Notes: generated from the sequence alone by a model not told the origin. A DNA stretch of 64,000 nt from Psococerastis gibbosa (GCA_963971405.1 OZ020487.1:25963371-26027370), one strand, 5' to 3'. Counted from the stretch's first letter, positions 52,101-56,068 are shown. Translations and numbers: made by a program.

Positions 52101-54459
52101 GTACCTAATAGGTTACTTAGTGAGGCGATTGAACAGGTTAATCGGATACATTAATTAAATTGTTTGTACGCGATTAACCTTTTTTTTTTTTTTAAAAAAA
52201 AAAGTCCGTAGCGGCCGAAAAGTCTGACATCTAACGGCCAACTAAACCTATCAACGCCTTTAACATTTAAATACAGTCATATACATTTGTGCTCGTGTTT
52301 CAGAGGAGCGGTAGGAGTGAAATTGGGGCCTGGGCAAATTCGACCGAAGGGGCACAGAGGTATTTTACCACATGGAGAAGTGAAGCTAGGACTACTAATG
52401 ACGAAAGGACAGCTGGAAGTGGAAGTTGTTTCAGCAAGAAACATTATTGGAATAGCCAAAGACTCTCTACCTGGTGCGTAAAGCGAAAGGACCGAAAGGC
52501 TCCAAATCTTGAAAATGGCAAATAAAGACAATTTTCTTTCTTTATATAACTACGATTATACTATTCAAAAACTAGACGTGGAACTTTATTTATGCTACTG
52601 TTTCCACCTACGAGTAATTTGCATAAAGTCGATTCGAATTAAATAAATTAACCTGATTAGTTTATAACAATTAATTCCTCTTCTGCAATAAGTAACAGCG
52701 CAAGAAGTTAATGGTTAACAAGGAATAGGGTAGGTTTCACAGGTAAGCTAAGGTAGGCAGCCTTGCTTGGTTTTTGATATTATTTACCTTTTTCATTTCA
52801 GATACGTACATTAAAACATACCTCAGGGACGGTGAGCGATGGCTACAAAAGAGAAAGACAAGGGTAGTTGCACATTCGGCAGAACCAATGTTCCGGCAAA
52901 CACTCAAGTATTCCGCATGTGATATTTCGGACAGGTAAGGAAAATTATACGAAAAATATGATAAGTAAAAAGTATTACAACTACTACTAATTTTTTTTTT
53001 CTTCTTCTCCGGCCGGTACTCCCCTGCGCCGAAGGAATATATTTATAAATTAACAATTATACCCTTATAATACAAATAACCTGTGGGCCCCCAAGTTAAT
53101 CAACTTGTCGGGGGCTCGCACAGTAAACGCTGTAGATGATGCAACATGTTTTCTATTTCACGTCTGTGTTAGCAAAAAAAACTTAGTTTTAATTTCAAAT
53201 CATAATAATAATAATAATAATAATAATGTCCAGAAGGACTTTTTCTGGACCTGCACAACTTATAGGCCCATAGGTCCCTTATCCAATGCCAACGACCCCA
53301 TGGATTTCGGACATTATTGCTTTCCAATTTACACGTAGTATAAGGAAAGCTTTGTGTCGGTAAAAATTTTCGACTCCGACATTTCAACAGATTTACACGT
53401 TTTGAGGTCCCAGGAACCCCAAAAAAGTGTTTTTTACGAAATGTCTGTCTGTCGCTTTGTCTGCTCATCGATTTCCCCGCAAACTACTCGGTCGATTTTG
53501 ATGACATTCGGTATGTAGGTTCGCAAAAATCATACCTCGGGACCGTTTATTTTATTTTGGGCTAACTCAATTTGGGGGGGTTTGTTATCAAAAAACTCCA
53601 AAGAAAAACGTATAAAAAAATTATTTCTCAAAAACGGCTCCAACGATTTCTTTTAAATTCACATATATTGTAGTCGATAATAATTTTAACAAAATGTGGT
53701 GGGTCGCTTGCCCCTTGATAGTGCTTCTGGGGTAAAAAAATAAAAATAAGTCAATTTTCATGAAAAATGACTAAAAATAAATTTTTCTGCGGAACCTTTC
53801 AATCGATGATTTCTACCTTCAGGTATGTTTTAGGTGTTTAATAGAGTAACAAAACCAAACAGGTTGCTTTCCCAAAAAAATATTTTGTTGTGTGTAAAAA
53901 ATTATTTTTGAAGAAATTATGGAAAATTATACATTGCGTGCCCTGTTATTGTTACTAGTGTTACAATGTGTTGGTCTGTTCGTTCCAGAATACGCAATTG
54001 AGTTTTCAGGGGGTTTTTAATATATTGAAATCTGGGTTAAATTTATCCTGTCAATGCGGGAAAGTTTAGTTTTCTATTAAGTTCATAAATAATTACAACA
54101 CCAAAAATAAAAAAAATATCTTATAATATTATTGTGTACATGCAGTAGTCCTCTAAAACTTCCATTAACAAAAGCATTTTAACTTACGTGGTAAATTAAA
54201 TAAGAAATAATACACGAGTGGCCAATATCCTCTTAATTAAGGTGGTTTTAACCTCAAAACTGAGGCTAATAATTTACGGCGTTGGTTTAGATCGCTCCTC
54301 GTGATGCTCTGGGAACGTCAGAAAGGTTTCGAGCACAACCAAGGCCTTGGGGGCGCAGAGGTGGCAATCAGCAGAATGTCGCTGACGCAGCTCAAAGTGG
54401 GTTGGTATCCGCTGTTTCCCATCACAACCCTCGGCTCTGACTCCAACGACTCGCCCTGA
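8853..54459 (+). CDS. Rim: RIM active-zone scaffold protein, 3' part of gene (20 exons)
   Basis: RIM proteins organise the presynaptic active zone: they tether calcium channels and prime vesicles through Rab3, Munc13, ELKS and RIM-BP (family knowledge). The 20 exons listed separately join in one phase into 888 residues plus a TGA. In this partial protein, residues about 250-329 are the PDZ domain (RGFGMRVVGG loop, then WTVPGGPAEKAGLQQGDK). Residues about 391-505 are C2A and about 740-880 are C2B. The C2 calcium loops lack the full set of aspartates (WDNQINKED; WERQKGFEHNQ), as expected for RIM C2 domains. Linkers are rich in R/S/P. The Rab-binding and zinc-finger N terminus is outside the window. 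Introns reach 13.1 kb and hold most of the transposons described here. Exon order, phase and domain order all agree, so I am confident of the family. Extra alternative exons cannot be excluded. Confidence 0.9.
9613..9816 (-). repeat. tRNA-derived SINE, family 1, copy 1
   Basis: The reverse complement of the element at 10501-10711: tRNA-like head, the blocks GGCGGTCCCGGGCCTTCCTA and AGAGAGGGCTTTATAGC, then GGTTGGCTTAG and an AT-rich tail. Fragments of the same family occur at 32468-32565 (tail) and 49849-49915 (head). Confidence 0.75.
10160..10191 (+). repeat. Poly-A tract, 32 bases
   Basis: An uninterrupted run of A. It may mark the 3' end of a retroposed sequence, but the upstream sequence was not recognised. 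Confidence 0.6.
10293..10440. mobile_element. Hairpin element, type A, copy 1
   Basis: Outer arms GGCGGGGTTTCCACATACG and complement enclose arms rich in AATATGAAATTGA. The centre is GTGGTAGCAGACA...TGTCTGCTA. The element is nearly fully self-complementary, about 148 bases. It shares its outer arms with 15964-16446 and 62553-63050, and its centre with 36227-36372. Confidence 0.75.
10501..10711 (+). repeat. tRNA-derived SINE, family 1, copy 2
   Basis: The first 69 bases fold like a tRNA. TGTAGC (10501-10506) pairs perfectly with GCTACA (10564-10569), with an A-box-like GTAGCGTAGTGG and a B box GGTTCGAGTCC. A TTTT follows at once. The tail carries the family block AGAGAGGGCTTTATAGCCCT and ends in TTATTTATTTA. 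It is a retroposon, not a functional tRNA gene, because the anticodon arm is irregular. Confidence 0.8.
10799..10871 (-). repeat. tRNA-like sequence
   Basis: On the minus strand it has A-box GTGGTCCAGTGGTTA, a possible anticodon arm ACGCT/GGCGT around CCGGTTA, and B box GGGTTCGAATCC. The acceptor ends (GGCGCTT and AAGCCC) pair imperfectly. It shares CGGTTAGGCGTAGAT with the tRNA-like core at 11094-11161. The flanks (GAAGTTAGAGGATATGG and a downstream CCAAATCCTCTA) show it sits in a related inverted-repeat element. Probably a tRNA relic or element, not an active gene. Confidence 0.55.
11039..11242. mobile_element. Palindromic element enclosing a tRNA-like core
   Basis: The termini AACACTGACATCAAATTAAC and their exact complement bound the element (left 11041-11060; right 11221-11240). 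Inner arms GTTATAACCGAAGTTAGAGG and complement continue inward. Between them, at 11094-11161 on the plus strand, are an A-box-like AATGGTTAAG, an anticodon-like stem ACGCC/GGCGT and the B box GGGTTCGAATCC. No other coding content is present. Confidence 0.7.
11286..11398 (+). CDS. Rim: RIM exon 2 of window (acidic-to-basic linker)
   Basis: Acceptor TTTTCAG, donor AAG|gtaact, phase 1 in and 0 out. Encodes VEEVAVLEEDEESIRQ followed by a basic RTRRKSR stretch and HSYDEEVK. Assigned by phase continuity and composition rather than by a named domain. Confidence 0.75.
11399..12669 (+). other. RIM intron
   Basis: Holds one SINE-like copy at 11876-12033. Otherwise nothing recognisable; short frames at 12157-12363 have no family signal. 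Confidence 0.55.
11876..12033 (-). repeat. SINE-like repeat, family 2, copy 2
   Basis: Near-identical in order to the copy at 2074-2234, including CGATTGACCTCTTCAGTCGC and TTGAGTTACGACA. Preceded on the plus strand by an A-rich stretch, which would be its tail. Confidence 0.7.
12670..12850 (+). CDS. Rim: RIM exon 3 of window (Gly/Ala/Pro linker)
   Basis: Acceptor TTGCAG, donor CCCG|gtaagt, phase 0 in and 1 out. Encodes a low-complexity linker (AGGSGGATLDAGLG...) with two RRAS motifs, RRASAYDVF and RRASFRIAP, which look like basophilic kinase sites (inference). Confidence 0.8.
12851..13709 (+). other. RIM intron
   Basis: The sequence contains no recognised element. Frames on both strands overlap the next exon or are short. 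Confidence 0.5.
13710..13806 (+). CDS. Rim: RIM exon 4 of window
   Basis: Acceptor TTGTTGCAG, donor TT|gtaagt, phase 1 in and 2 out. Encodes AYDTTVVPSPEIAAVPGLAV and EEDRRTRRRGSQ. Linker sequence; identification rests on splice phase and position. Confidence 0.75.
15526..15625. repeat. Short strong hairpin
   Basis: The left arm CCACGATAGGATAACATTTG pairs with CAAATGTCATCTTATCGTGG on the right, with one or two mismatches. The pairing extends to about 35 bases per arm around an AT-rich loop of about 20 bases. About 100 bases long and without relatives in the window. Could be a foldback element or a small-RNA precursor. Confidence 0.6.
15964..16446. mobile_element. Hairpin element, type A, copy 2 (483 bp)
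   Basis: Outer arms read GGTTTCCACATAC and TTCAATCGTCAATGAGAAAT with complements at the right end (to about 16446). The interior includes GATCGACCTTCACCGATC and TGGATGAAAACT, shared with 62553-63050. Ends show TAAG/CTTA next to the arms. The internal frames are not genes. Confidence 0.75.
17690..17945 (+). repeat. Dispersed repeat with (AAT)n tail, copy 1
   Basis: Shares with 52988-53227 the blocks TTCTTCTTC...CGGCC, GCGCCGAA.GAATATATTTA, AGATGATGCAACATGTT and TCTATTTCACGTCTGTG, and both end in an ATA/AAT microsatellite. This pattern suits the 3' end of a non-LTR element or SINE. Confidence 0.65.
18070..18114 (-). ncRNA. Hammerhead-ribozyme-like fold of Penelope element 1
   Basis: On the minus strand: stem I TTCCA/TGGAA (5 pairs), core CTGAAGA, stem II GTCGAC/GTTGAC (one wobble) after one extra base, then GAAA, a 4-base self-complementary stem III (ACGT), and a cleavage triplet GTT. 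Penelope-like elements are known to carry minimal hammerheads with tiny stem III that may act as dimers. Recognised from core and pairing only. Antisense to RIM transcription. Confidence 0.7.
18286..18900 (-). pseudogene. Penelope GIY-YIG endonuclease remnant
   Basis: Minus-strand pieces in different frames resemble the Penelope C terminus: KTIYKPTRQLNSL, then after the MITE DPLTSAGVYSIPCSCGEVYV, then a shift and EHKR, then FQDATVLSTTSSYHPRLRRE and EIYKHPHNFNRKEEGLK. The GVYSIP...EVYV block is the GIY-YIG start. Frameshifts and an insertion leave it non-functional. Confidence 0.75.
18634..18845. mobile_element. hAT-type MITE, 212 bp, with perfect target duplication
   Basis: Termini CAGACCCGTACCCAGG and CCTTGGGTACGGGCCTG are inverted copies. 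The 8 bases GTACAAAC occur directly on both sides (18626-18633 and 18846-18853). Eight-base duplication and a CAG-type terminus indicate hAT. The interior is a T tract, a G tract and AT-rich DNA. Confidence 0.85.
18900..19283. mobile_element. Hairpin element, type B, copy 3, inserted in Penelope element
   Basis: Arms CCCATTCCAC.GACCGGCTAG, GGCTATTTACAAAA and GTGACGTGGTAGCAGA recur as complements at the right end. A second arm pair inside, GAGGT.TCCA.CGACCTCGC, suggests an element within an element. The centre resembles the interior of the type A elements (CATGACGCCATTTT). It separates the reverse transcriptase from the GIY-YIG part. Confidence 0.75.
19283..20125 (-). pseudogene. Penelope-like reverse transcriptase, truncated and mutated
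   Basis: An open frame of 280 residues. It contains DDILVSFDVVLLFTMV (motif A; the family usually has SFDVVSLFTNVP), DGVAMGSSISPVVTNFYME (motif B) and CWFRYVDYTFVVW (motif C). The second catalytic aspartate of YxDD is tyrosine here, so the enzyme should be dead. The C-terminal part [30 protein letters not shown] is typical of the family. The frame ends at the inserted hairpin element. Confidence 0.85.
21000..22119 (+). pseudogene. LINE ORF1, frameshifted near its start
   Basis: The frame open from 21025 gives 364 residues: a PHD-like finger (WLACDSCLVWFHVKC), a charged middle, then zinc knuckles CGKCLMFSHSTSEC and CGKCGDNSHIFKNC (CX2CX4HX4C). The first PHD cysteine pair, CGAC, lies in the other frame that starts at ATG 21000 (MGKGVKEKDVCGACRD). 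I infer a one-base shift at about 21045-21055 in an ORF that began at 21000. ORF1 proteins of this kind bind the element RNA. Confidence 0.75.
22112..24928 (+). pseudogene. LINE ORF2 (endonuclease + reverse transcriptase) with one in-frame stop
   Basis: 938 codons in one frame, broken only by TAA at 23138-23140 (codon 343), next to an A-run. The endonuclease motifs look intact: YCNIGGLRN, LSETRI, YYRSPS, MGDMNINWL, SDHETLLVHV. Reverse transcriptase motifs are also intact: FLDFKRAFETID, GVPQGSKLGPLLFILYINEM and FADD. The start codon lies inside ORF1's end (AATGCATAA), which suggests translation by termination and restart. The stop separates endonuclease from polymerase, so this copy should not move by itself. 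Confidence 0.85.
24980..25047 (+). repeat. (AAC)n and (AACC)n microsatellites at LINE 3' end
   Basis: Simple repeats directly after the ORF2 3' region, as often found at the 3' ends of CR1/I/Jockey-type elements. Confidence 0.65.
25182..25336 (+). CDS. Rim: RIM exon 5 of window
   Basis: Acceptor ATTTCAG, donor TTTG|gtgagt, phase 2 in and 1 out. Encodes LPDLANFRGLHQPVVAKTG, a T/S/P stretch, then EAIKIVIDDVDSDAAFG. The IKIVIDDVDSD end is probably a conserved short motif ahead of the PDZ domain (inference). Confidence 0.8.
25800..25990 (+). repeat. Dispersed ~0.9 kb repeat, truncated copy 2
   Basis: GTAAGGAAAGCTTTGTGATG, GATTTACACGTTTTGAGGT and CGAAATGTCTG occur in the order of the 2508-3432 copy; the (TCTG)n tract and everything after the first 190 bases are missing. 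Confidence 0.65.
26383..26716. repeat. Foldback repeat with duplicated left arm
   Basis: The block CGCTATGGCGAAGGGAACGA through GCCGTTTAGTATTAACTTAA occurs twice in tandem (about 26383-26483 and 26484-26600). The right arm (about 26670-26716) is its complement, including GGCATAGTAGGCC. The centre AACAAAACAATTTTGAATAG is shared with 8300-8400 and 37664-37813. Confidence 0.65.
28174..28215 (-). ncRNA. Hammerhead-like fold, left repeat of Penelope element 2
   Basis: On the minus strand: core CTGATGA, stem II GGTG/CATC with a wobble pair, GAAA, and the self-complementary ACAGCTGT. Stem I (TTAGT against AATGA) has one mismatch, so it is weaker than the copy at 28619-28659. Confidence 0.55.
28243..28500 (+). 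pseudogene. Penelope GIY-YIG endonuclease remnant
   Basis: Encodes SGVYQLCCNNCNVTYIGQTG then RNFKNRINEHRRAVG, a GIY-YIG nuclease fold with a zinc-binding CxxC insert typical of Penelope. It continues to FAEHLTTSGH and stops at about 28458. After a shift the frame resumes as ILDRLECIEIKKHCLM, so one base was lost or gained near 28447. Non-functional fragment. Confidence 0.8.
28619..28659 (+). ncRNA. Hammerhead-ribozyme-like fold, sense to RIM
   Basis: Stem I TTAGT/ACTGA (5 pairs, one wobble), core CTGATGA (28624-28630), one extra T, stem II GGTG/CACC with loop TAA, then GAAA, the self-complementary stem III ACAGCTGT, and triplet GTA with predicted cleavage after 28654. All conserved core positions I can check are present. 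The extra base before stem II is also seen in the hammerhead of Penelope element 1. Confidence 0.7.
30182..30247 (+). CDS. Rim: RIM exon 6 of window (basic microexon)
   Basis: Acceptor TTTCAG, donor AGGA|gtaagt, phase 1 in and 1 out; 66 bases, so it could be skipped in frame. Encodes VARPGSKRRVILRRDSADIA plus PR. The VILRRD stretch leads directly into the PDZ domain. Confidence 0.8.
30756..30880 (+). CDS. Rim: RIM exon 7 of window (PDZ, first part)
   Basis: Acceptor GTGCAG, donor AAG|gtaagc, phase 1 in and 0 out. Encodes T/RGFGMRVVGGKASIDGRLFA then YIVWTVPGGPAEKAGLQQGDK. GFGM is the ligand-carboxylate loop; GGPAEKAGLQQGDK is a hallmark PDZ turn. In RIM this domain binds ELKS/CAST and calcium-channel tails. 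Confidence 0.93.
31286..31398 (+). CDS. Rim: RIM exon 8 of window (PDZ, second part)
   Basis: Acceptor AATTTAG, donor TT|gtaagt, phase 0 in and 2 out. Encodes VLEWCGVPLMDRSFEEVSAV then MDRSGDVVELFVEHANDL, completing the PDZ domain (second helix and last strand). Confidence 0.93.
31440..32045 (+). repeat. Dispersed ~0.9 kb repeat, partial copy 3
   Basis: Shows AAAACGGCTTC, TTTCTTTTAAACTCATATAT and a terminal block GGAAAGCAT...CCGGTTCTT, in the order of the 2508-3432 copy, lacking the (TCTG)n part. It begins just after RIM exon 8. Confidence 0.55.
32468..32565 (+). repeat. SINE family 1, tail fragment
   Basis: Carries AGGGCTTCCTTA, AGAGAGGGCTTTGTAGCCCT and TTGCTTAGTAATG, matching the 3' half of the element at 10501-10711. 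It ends about 45 bases before RIM exon 9. Confidence 0.65.
32611..32702 (+). CDS. Rim: RIM exon 9 of window
   Basis: Acceptor TTTTTTTTAG, donor CTAG|gtatgc, phase 2 in and 1 out. Encodes LRMCDLLDDPATITAPSSRK then NSGAEALGLAL. Linker immediately after the PDZ domain. Confidence 0.82.
33087..33256 (+). repeat. SINE-like repeat, family 2, copy 3
   Basis: The best-preserved plus-strand copy: TGGCCAGGTGGTAGCGTGC head, GCGATCGGAGACGTGTCG middle, GCGATTAACC end. Confidence 0.7.
34226..34346. mobile_element. hAT-type MITE, 121 bp, perfect target duplication
   Basis: Ends CAGGGACGAATCC and complement-like GTCCGTCCTTG. The 8 bases ATAGTATG flank it directly on both sides (34218-34225 and 34347-34354). 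The G-rich interior with GGGGGGTAG is shared with the element at 48451-48612. Confidence 0.85.
34905..34963 (+). CDS. Rim: RIM exon 10 of window
   Basis: Acceptor TTTTGCAG, donor CCG|gtatag, phase 1 in and 0 out, 59 bases. Encodes DVDIDKSPSSPTRRKLPRTP. The RKLPRTP motif is proline-rich and could be the RIM-BP SH3-binding site that RIM proteins have between PDZ and C2A (inference). Confidence 0.8.
36227..36372. mobile_element. Hairpin element, type B, copy 1 (near-perfect palindrome)
   Basis: Outer arms GGCGCTTGTTCCACCGACG and complement; inner arms GATATTGACGTGGTAGCAGA with an exactly complementary partner, around a loop of about 14 bases. The whole 146 bases is self-complementary apart from a few mismatches. 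TAAG/CTTA occur at the ends. Confidence 0.8.
37664..37813. mobile_element. Foldback element with GTAAAC core
   Basis: GCAGGCC...GGGCCTGC ends, inner arms around TTAATCTTAACC and GGATTAAGCTAATACTAAAC, and the core AAAATGTAAACAATATAATTT. Same block order as 26580-26716 and the centre of 3458-4062. Confidence 0.6.
38234..42061 (+). mobile_element. Autonomous hAT transposon, apparently intact (3.83 kb)
   Basis: Terminal inverted repeats CAGTGCCGGGTTTGG and complement CCAAACCCGGCACTG-type end (one insertion difference near the inner border). The 8 bases GTAGGCCT are perfectly duplicated outside both ends (38226-38233 and 42062-42069). Subterminal GGGCCCCCACA blocks are repeated at both ends, possibly transposase binding sites (inference). 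It carries one gene, 39020-41769, with no stop or frameshift, in the same orientation as RIM. Together these indicate a young copy. Confidence 0.93.
39020..41769 (+). CDS. hAT transposase, two exons, 848 residues
   Basis: Exon 1 is 39020-39259 (80 codons, donor GAG|gtaaga); exon 2 is 39463-41769 (acceptor TTGTAG), phase 0 junction. Exon 1 encodes a basic/acidic leader. Exon 2 starts AVIDNNDESE. About 65-100 residues later comes a TTF/ZMYM-type zinc-finger region (WLCFSPSTGKLYCFYCKLLC, then GFADWKHASERLKRHE...H). Next is a DUF4371-like region and the catalytic RNase H-like fold: SVDSTTDE (first D), GQSYDNASAMSG (second D), CFNHSLNLV, and SSERSFSVLKHIKN (E) in the C-terminal dimerisation part, which ends RLSHLSMLNIN. 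It resembles the ZMYM1-like hAT proteins common in arthropods. Full length and no lesions, so potentially active. Confidence 0.92.
44505..44660. repeat. Fragment of the GTAAAC-core foldback repeat
   Basis: AGCAAAACAATTTTAGAACAG then GCATTCTAAAAATATTTTGT and TTTACATTTTT resemble the core of 26580-26716. The outer arms are not evident. Confidence 0.4.
48085..48257 (+). CDS. Rim: RIM exon 11 of window (C2A, first part)
   Basis: Acceptor TTGTTTAG, donor CTAG|gtaagc, phase 0 in and 2 out. Encodes EMLAREKAKVSGRVQIQVSY then SDDRNELSVAVLAADDLA and EAFVQLRLLPS. These are the first strands of a C2 domain; the loop-1 acidic pattern is incomplete for calcium binding. Confidence 0.92.
48422..48767. mobile_element. 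hAT-type MITE containing a second hAT-like MITE
   Basis: Ends CAGTGGCGTATA and TATACGCCACTG. The flanking 8-mers GTGTCTTA and GTATCTTA differ at one base, which fits an aged duplication. Inside lies a G-rich element (48451-48612) related to that at 34226-34346, with GGGACGGATCCAG and a CATCCTTG end. Confidence 0.75.
48840..49003 (+). CDS. Rim: RIM exon 12 of window (C2A, middle), GC donor
   Basis: Acceptor TTTTTATAG, phase 2 in. Encodes RPDQKSVKTDVAEPTQNPMW then NATLEFNNVPEDDLMELTIE and VTLWDNQINKEDVFLG. Phase and protein continuity (FLG/ESSVDL) force the junction at CTAG|gcaagt, a GC donor with otherwise consensus bases. No GT donor nearby gives the right frame. Confidence 0.92.
49004..49496 (+). 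other. GC-AG intron of RIM
   Basis: Begins GCAAGT and ends TTGTCACAG. Nothing else recognised inside. Confidence 0.8.
49497..49682 (+). CDS. Rim: RIM exon 13 of window (C2A end and linker)
   Basis: Acceptor GTCACAG, donor TCAG|gtgagt, phase 1 in and 1 out. Encodes GESSVDLQKAFCDDRPVWYR then LEDP, closing the C2A domain, followed by a basic R/S/G linker. Confidence 0.92.
49695..49830 (+). repeat. hAT-like MITE, 5' end only
   Basis: Starts CAAGGCCGTAGCCAG, the same terminus as the complement of 7551-7565. A T tract follows at about 49815. No right terminus was found. Confidence 0.4.
49849..49915 (+). repeat. SINE family 1, head fragment
   Basis: Resembles the tRNA-like head of 10501-10569: TGGTACAGATTCTGACTTTC then CGAAAGGTTGTTGGTTCC. 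The B box is partly lost and the body is absent. Confidence 0.6.
50003..50191 (+). CDS. Rim: RIM exon 14 of window (inter-C2 linker)
   Basis: Acceptor TTTGCAG, phase 1 in. Encodes DDQESEGTPEFNLLHPDHA-type linker (exact order DDQESEGTPEF), RRGSSQSEG and SRRSSFQSQQ, with RRxS kinase-like motifs. Donor AAG|gtgaac is preferred. A second donor, GAG|gttcgt, lies 15 bases downstream and keeps the same phase. Confidence 0.88.
50395..50568 (+). CDS. Rim: RIM exon 15 of window (inter-C2 linker)
   Basis: Acceptor CATGCAG, donor AGGC|gtaagt, phase 1 in and 1 out. Encodes DETPVQVYVNRGRRRSSVVR then TDPEELLKSLKACRGELSRQ and a Q-rich SEKRQQQAALSHR. The 174 bases are a multiple of three. Confidence 0.85.
51029..51145 (-). 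repeat. Solo Penelope terminal repeat (family of element 1)
   Basis: Shares ACTTCCAAACGTTTCGTCA, CATCTGCGGTCGACATCTTC and AGACTTCT with 18060-18130. No Penelope coding remains near it. It includes a degenerate hammerhead-like fold at 51047-51091 on the minus strand (core CTGAAGA and GAAACGTTTGG kept, stem I and II each with a mismatch). Confidence 0.7.
51306..51386 (+). CDS. Rim: Predicted 81-base RIM exon, possibly alternative
   Basis: Bounded by TCTCTATGTAG and AACA|gtaagt, phase 1 in and 1 out, 27 codons. Encodes RESCEDNLYTSMMKNRLLTI then KQKRRSNS at the junction. It resembles no known domain, but the flanking splice sites are strong and its phase fits both neighbours. Skipping it also leaves the frame intact, so it may be a cassette exon. 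Confidence 0.6.
51883..51973 (+). CDS. Rim: RIM exon 17 of window
   Basis: Acceptor ACTTCTTAG, donor CT|gtgagt, phase 1 in and 2 out. Encodes ASCMPISRKDSVPEQQALAF then SSPEEEDSIL, an acidic end just before the C2B leader. Confidence 0.85.
52022..52192 (+). repeat. SINE-like repeat, family 2, copy 4
   Basis: GTGCTTGTACTTGTGCGAGT, ACTCGACACAAGTACCTA and CGCGATTAACC followed by a T run match the copy at 33087-33256; about ten bases of the middle are missing. Confidence 0.7.
52304..52473 (+). CDS. Rim: RIM exon 18 of window (C2B, first part)
   Basis: Acceptor TGTTTCAG, donor CCTG|gtgcgt, phase 2 in and 1 out. Encodes LGAVGVKLGPGQIRPKGHRG then ILPHGEVKLGLLMTKGQLEV and EVVSARNIIGIAKDSLPG. This is the conserved lead-in and first strands of RIM C2B. 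Confidence 0.94.
52802..52934 (+). CDS. Rim: RIM exon 19 of window (C2B, middle)
   Basis: Acceptor CATTTCAG, donor ACAG|gtaagg, phase 1 in and 2 out. Encodes DTYIKTYLRDGERWLQKRKT then RVVAHSAEPMFRQTLKYSA. It includes the KRKT polybasic strand of C2B. Confidence 0.94.
52988..53227 (+). repeat. Dispersed repeat with (AAT)n tail, copy 2
   Basis: Same block order as 17690-17945, ending in an (ATA/AAT)n run at about 53203-53227. Lies in the last RIM intron. Confidence 0.65.
53318..53990 (+). repeat. Dispersed ~0.9 kb repeat, copy 4
   Basis: TAAGGAAAGCTTTGTGTCGG, GATTTACACGTTTTGAGGTC, ACTACTCGGTCGATTTTGAT and GGGTCGCTTGCCCCTTGATA match the 2508-3432 copy closely; the microsatellite is short here. 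Confidence 0.7.
54291..54459 (+). CDS. Rim: RIM last exon (C2B end, stop)
   Basis: Acceptor GGTTTAG, phase 2 in, TGA at 54457-54459. Encodes RSLLVMLWERQKGFEHNQGL then GGAEVAISRMSLTQLKVGWY and PLFPITTLGSDSNDSP. SLLVMLWERQ...LGGAEVAI is the last C2 loop and strand; WYPLFP is the usual C2B end. There is no upstream ATG, so simple frame scans miss it and show an antisense frame instead. Phase, domain continuity and the stop all agree. Confidence 0.93.
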
Positions 54460-54748
54460 CTGCCTGCCAACACGGAATATCACCGCAACGCTCGCCATAT
54501 CTTTTAAATCATATCTCATTTTTAAGTTTGTATTTTCTGACTGTTTATGATCATACACTCTAGGTGGTGGTTGAAACGCCAAGAAACATGTTAAAAAAAA
54601 ACTGAGGACCGCAGGATTGCTTGATCACCTTTTACCAAGTGCTGCGCAATAATGATTAGGCCTCTTGAGGTCAATAATTGGAAGCGCATCATAATGTGCT
54701 TAATCATATTTAATGATACACCATACTGTATGTACGTGTTGTGTCATC

Positions 54749-54754
54749 AATAAA
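54749..54754 (+). promoter_or_regulatory. Possible RIM poly(A) signal
   Basis: AATAAA about 290 bases after the RIM stop codon, just before the hairpin element at 54773. It is one candidate among few; no transcript evidence is available. Confidence 0.35.
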
Positions 54755-54772
54755 TGATGCTATAAGAAGAAT

Positions 54773-55135
54773 TTAAGAGTGTACAGCCCGTAGGAAAGTG
54801 GCAGACCGAAATTTAATACTTTTTATTTTTTATTTAATTAACTAAGCATGTTATTAAAGATTTGGCTCATCAAAGCTGTAGAAGACTACTTCATGCATCA
54901 TGTAATAAGGTATTTTTAGTTTTCGAAATTGTAGTTGTTTTTTTTATAAAATATTTGCATGTTTCTGAAAAAACTACAATTTCGAAAATTAAAAATATCT
55001 TATAATATGATGCATAAAGTAGTCTTCTACAACTTTTATGAGCCAAATCTTTAATAACATGCTTAGTTAATTAAATAAAAAATAAAAAGTATTAAATTTC
55101 GGGCTGACAATTTCCTACGGGCTGTACACTCTTAA
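54773..55135. mobile_element. Hairpin element, type D, copy 1 (363 bp)
   Basis: Ends TTAAGAGTGTACAGCCCGTA and complement. The arms extend through GAAATTTAATAC, AACTAAGCATGTTATTAAAG and TTTCGAAATTGTAG, so nearly the whole element folds back. TTAA at each border could be its target duplication. Confidence 0.8.
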
Positions 55136-55802
55136 GAAAATAAATGCAGTGCGAGTAACAGATTACCTACGGTACCTAGCGCGCTAATCTTTGATCACTA
55201 ATTTCTTTGGAACAGTTTGTTTGAACCTAAACACAATAACAATAGGTAAATTATACCTGTCCTACAAGTTTCTGATAAACCAGTAGAAATTAAAATTACT
55301 TCCTATAAGGGCACTCACATCCCTGCGGTAAAATGAGAAAAAGAAATATTAAGGGAAAATGGAAAAGTAGAACTATCATGTTGAAAAAAAAAATAAAGAC
55401 AATAAAAACTTGATTTCCACTTTTCAATTTTACTAAAATTGTGGGAAACTCGTAGAAATCGCGTTCTGGTAATGTTCATCGAGTACTGGACATGTTTTAT
55501 GCTTATATTATTTTGCCTGTGGTTCCATAACGACCTAAGTGGTAATCACGGAGGCACAATGCGCCTATTTTCATTTTTGTCTTCTGTATTTTCTTATTAT
55601 AATACCATACTAATAATAATTTGAATTTGTATAATTTAATATTCACAGTATTTTAACTTTGGTACAGGCGGTTTGCAAGACGCTCTCACGATGGTGTCCT
55701 GTTCTATTTTTCCATTATACCTTTTTCCTACTTTGCTACAGGTATGATGTAGAGTAGATAAAATGCCAAAGAGAAGGAAAAAGATGAAAGTTTCGACGAT
55801 CA

Positions 55803-56068
55803 CTTATGGCGACAATTCCACCGGCGAATTTACTTCATTTGTGATTTGAGATTTTTTTGTTCTGTTTTAAGGAGACTATTATGTAGATACTTAACTTATC
55901 TATTATAAATTAAGTTATAATATGGTAGTGACTTATTAATGATGTCTGCTACCATATTATAACATAATTTATAGTAGATAAGTTAAGTGCCTACATAATA
56001 GTCTCCTAAAAACAAAACAAACAAAAAATCTCAAAGCACAAATGAAGTAAATTCGCCGGTGGAATAGC
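55803..56068. mobile_element. Hairpin element, type C, copy 1
   Basis: Arms AATTCCACCGGCGAATTTAC, ACTATTATGTAGATACTTAA and ATATGGTAG with complements on the right. The centre is GGTAGTGACTTATTAATGAT then GTCTGCTACCATATTAT. The arms around AGTCTCCT are shared with 63560-63746, the centre with types A and B. Confidence 0.75.

Noticed and set aside
54274-54582. 102-codon minus-strand frame
   Set aside because: It is the antisense of the RIM last exon, whose plus-strand reading fits C2B and splice phase.
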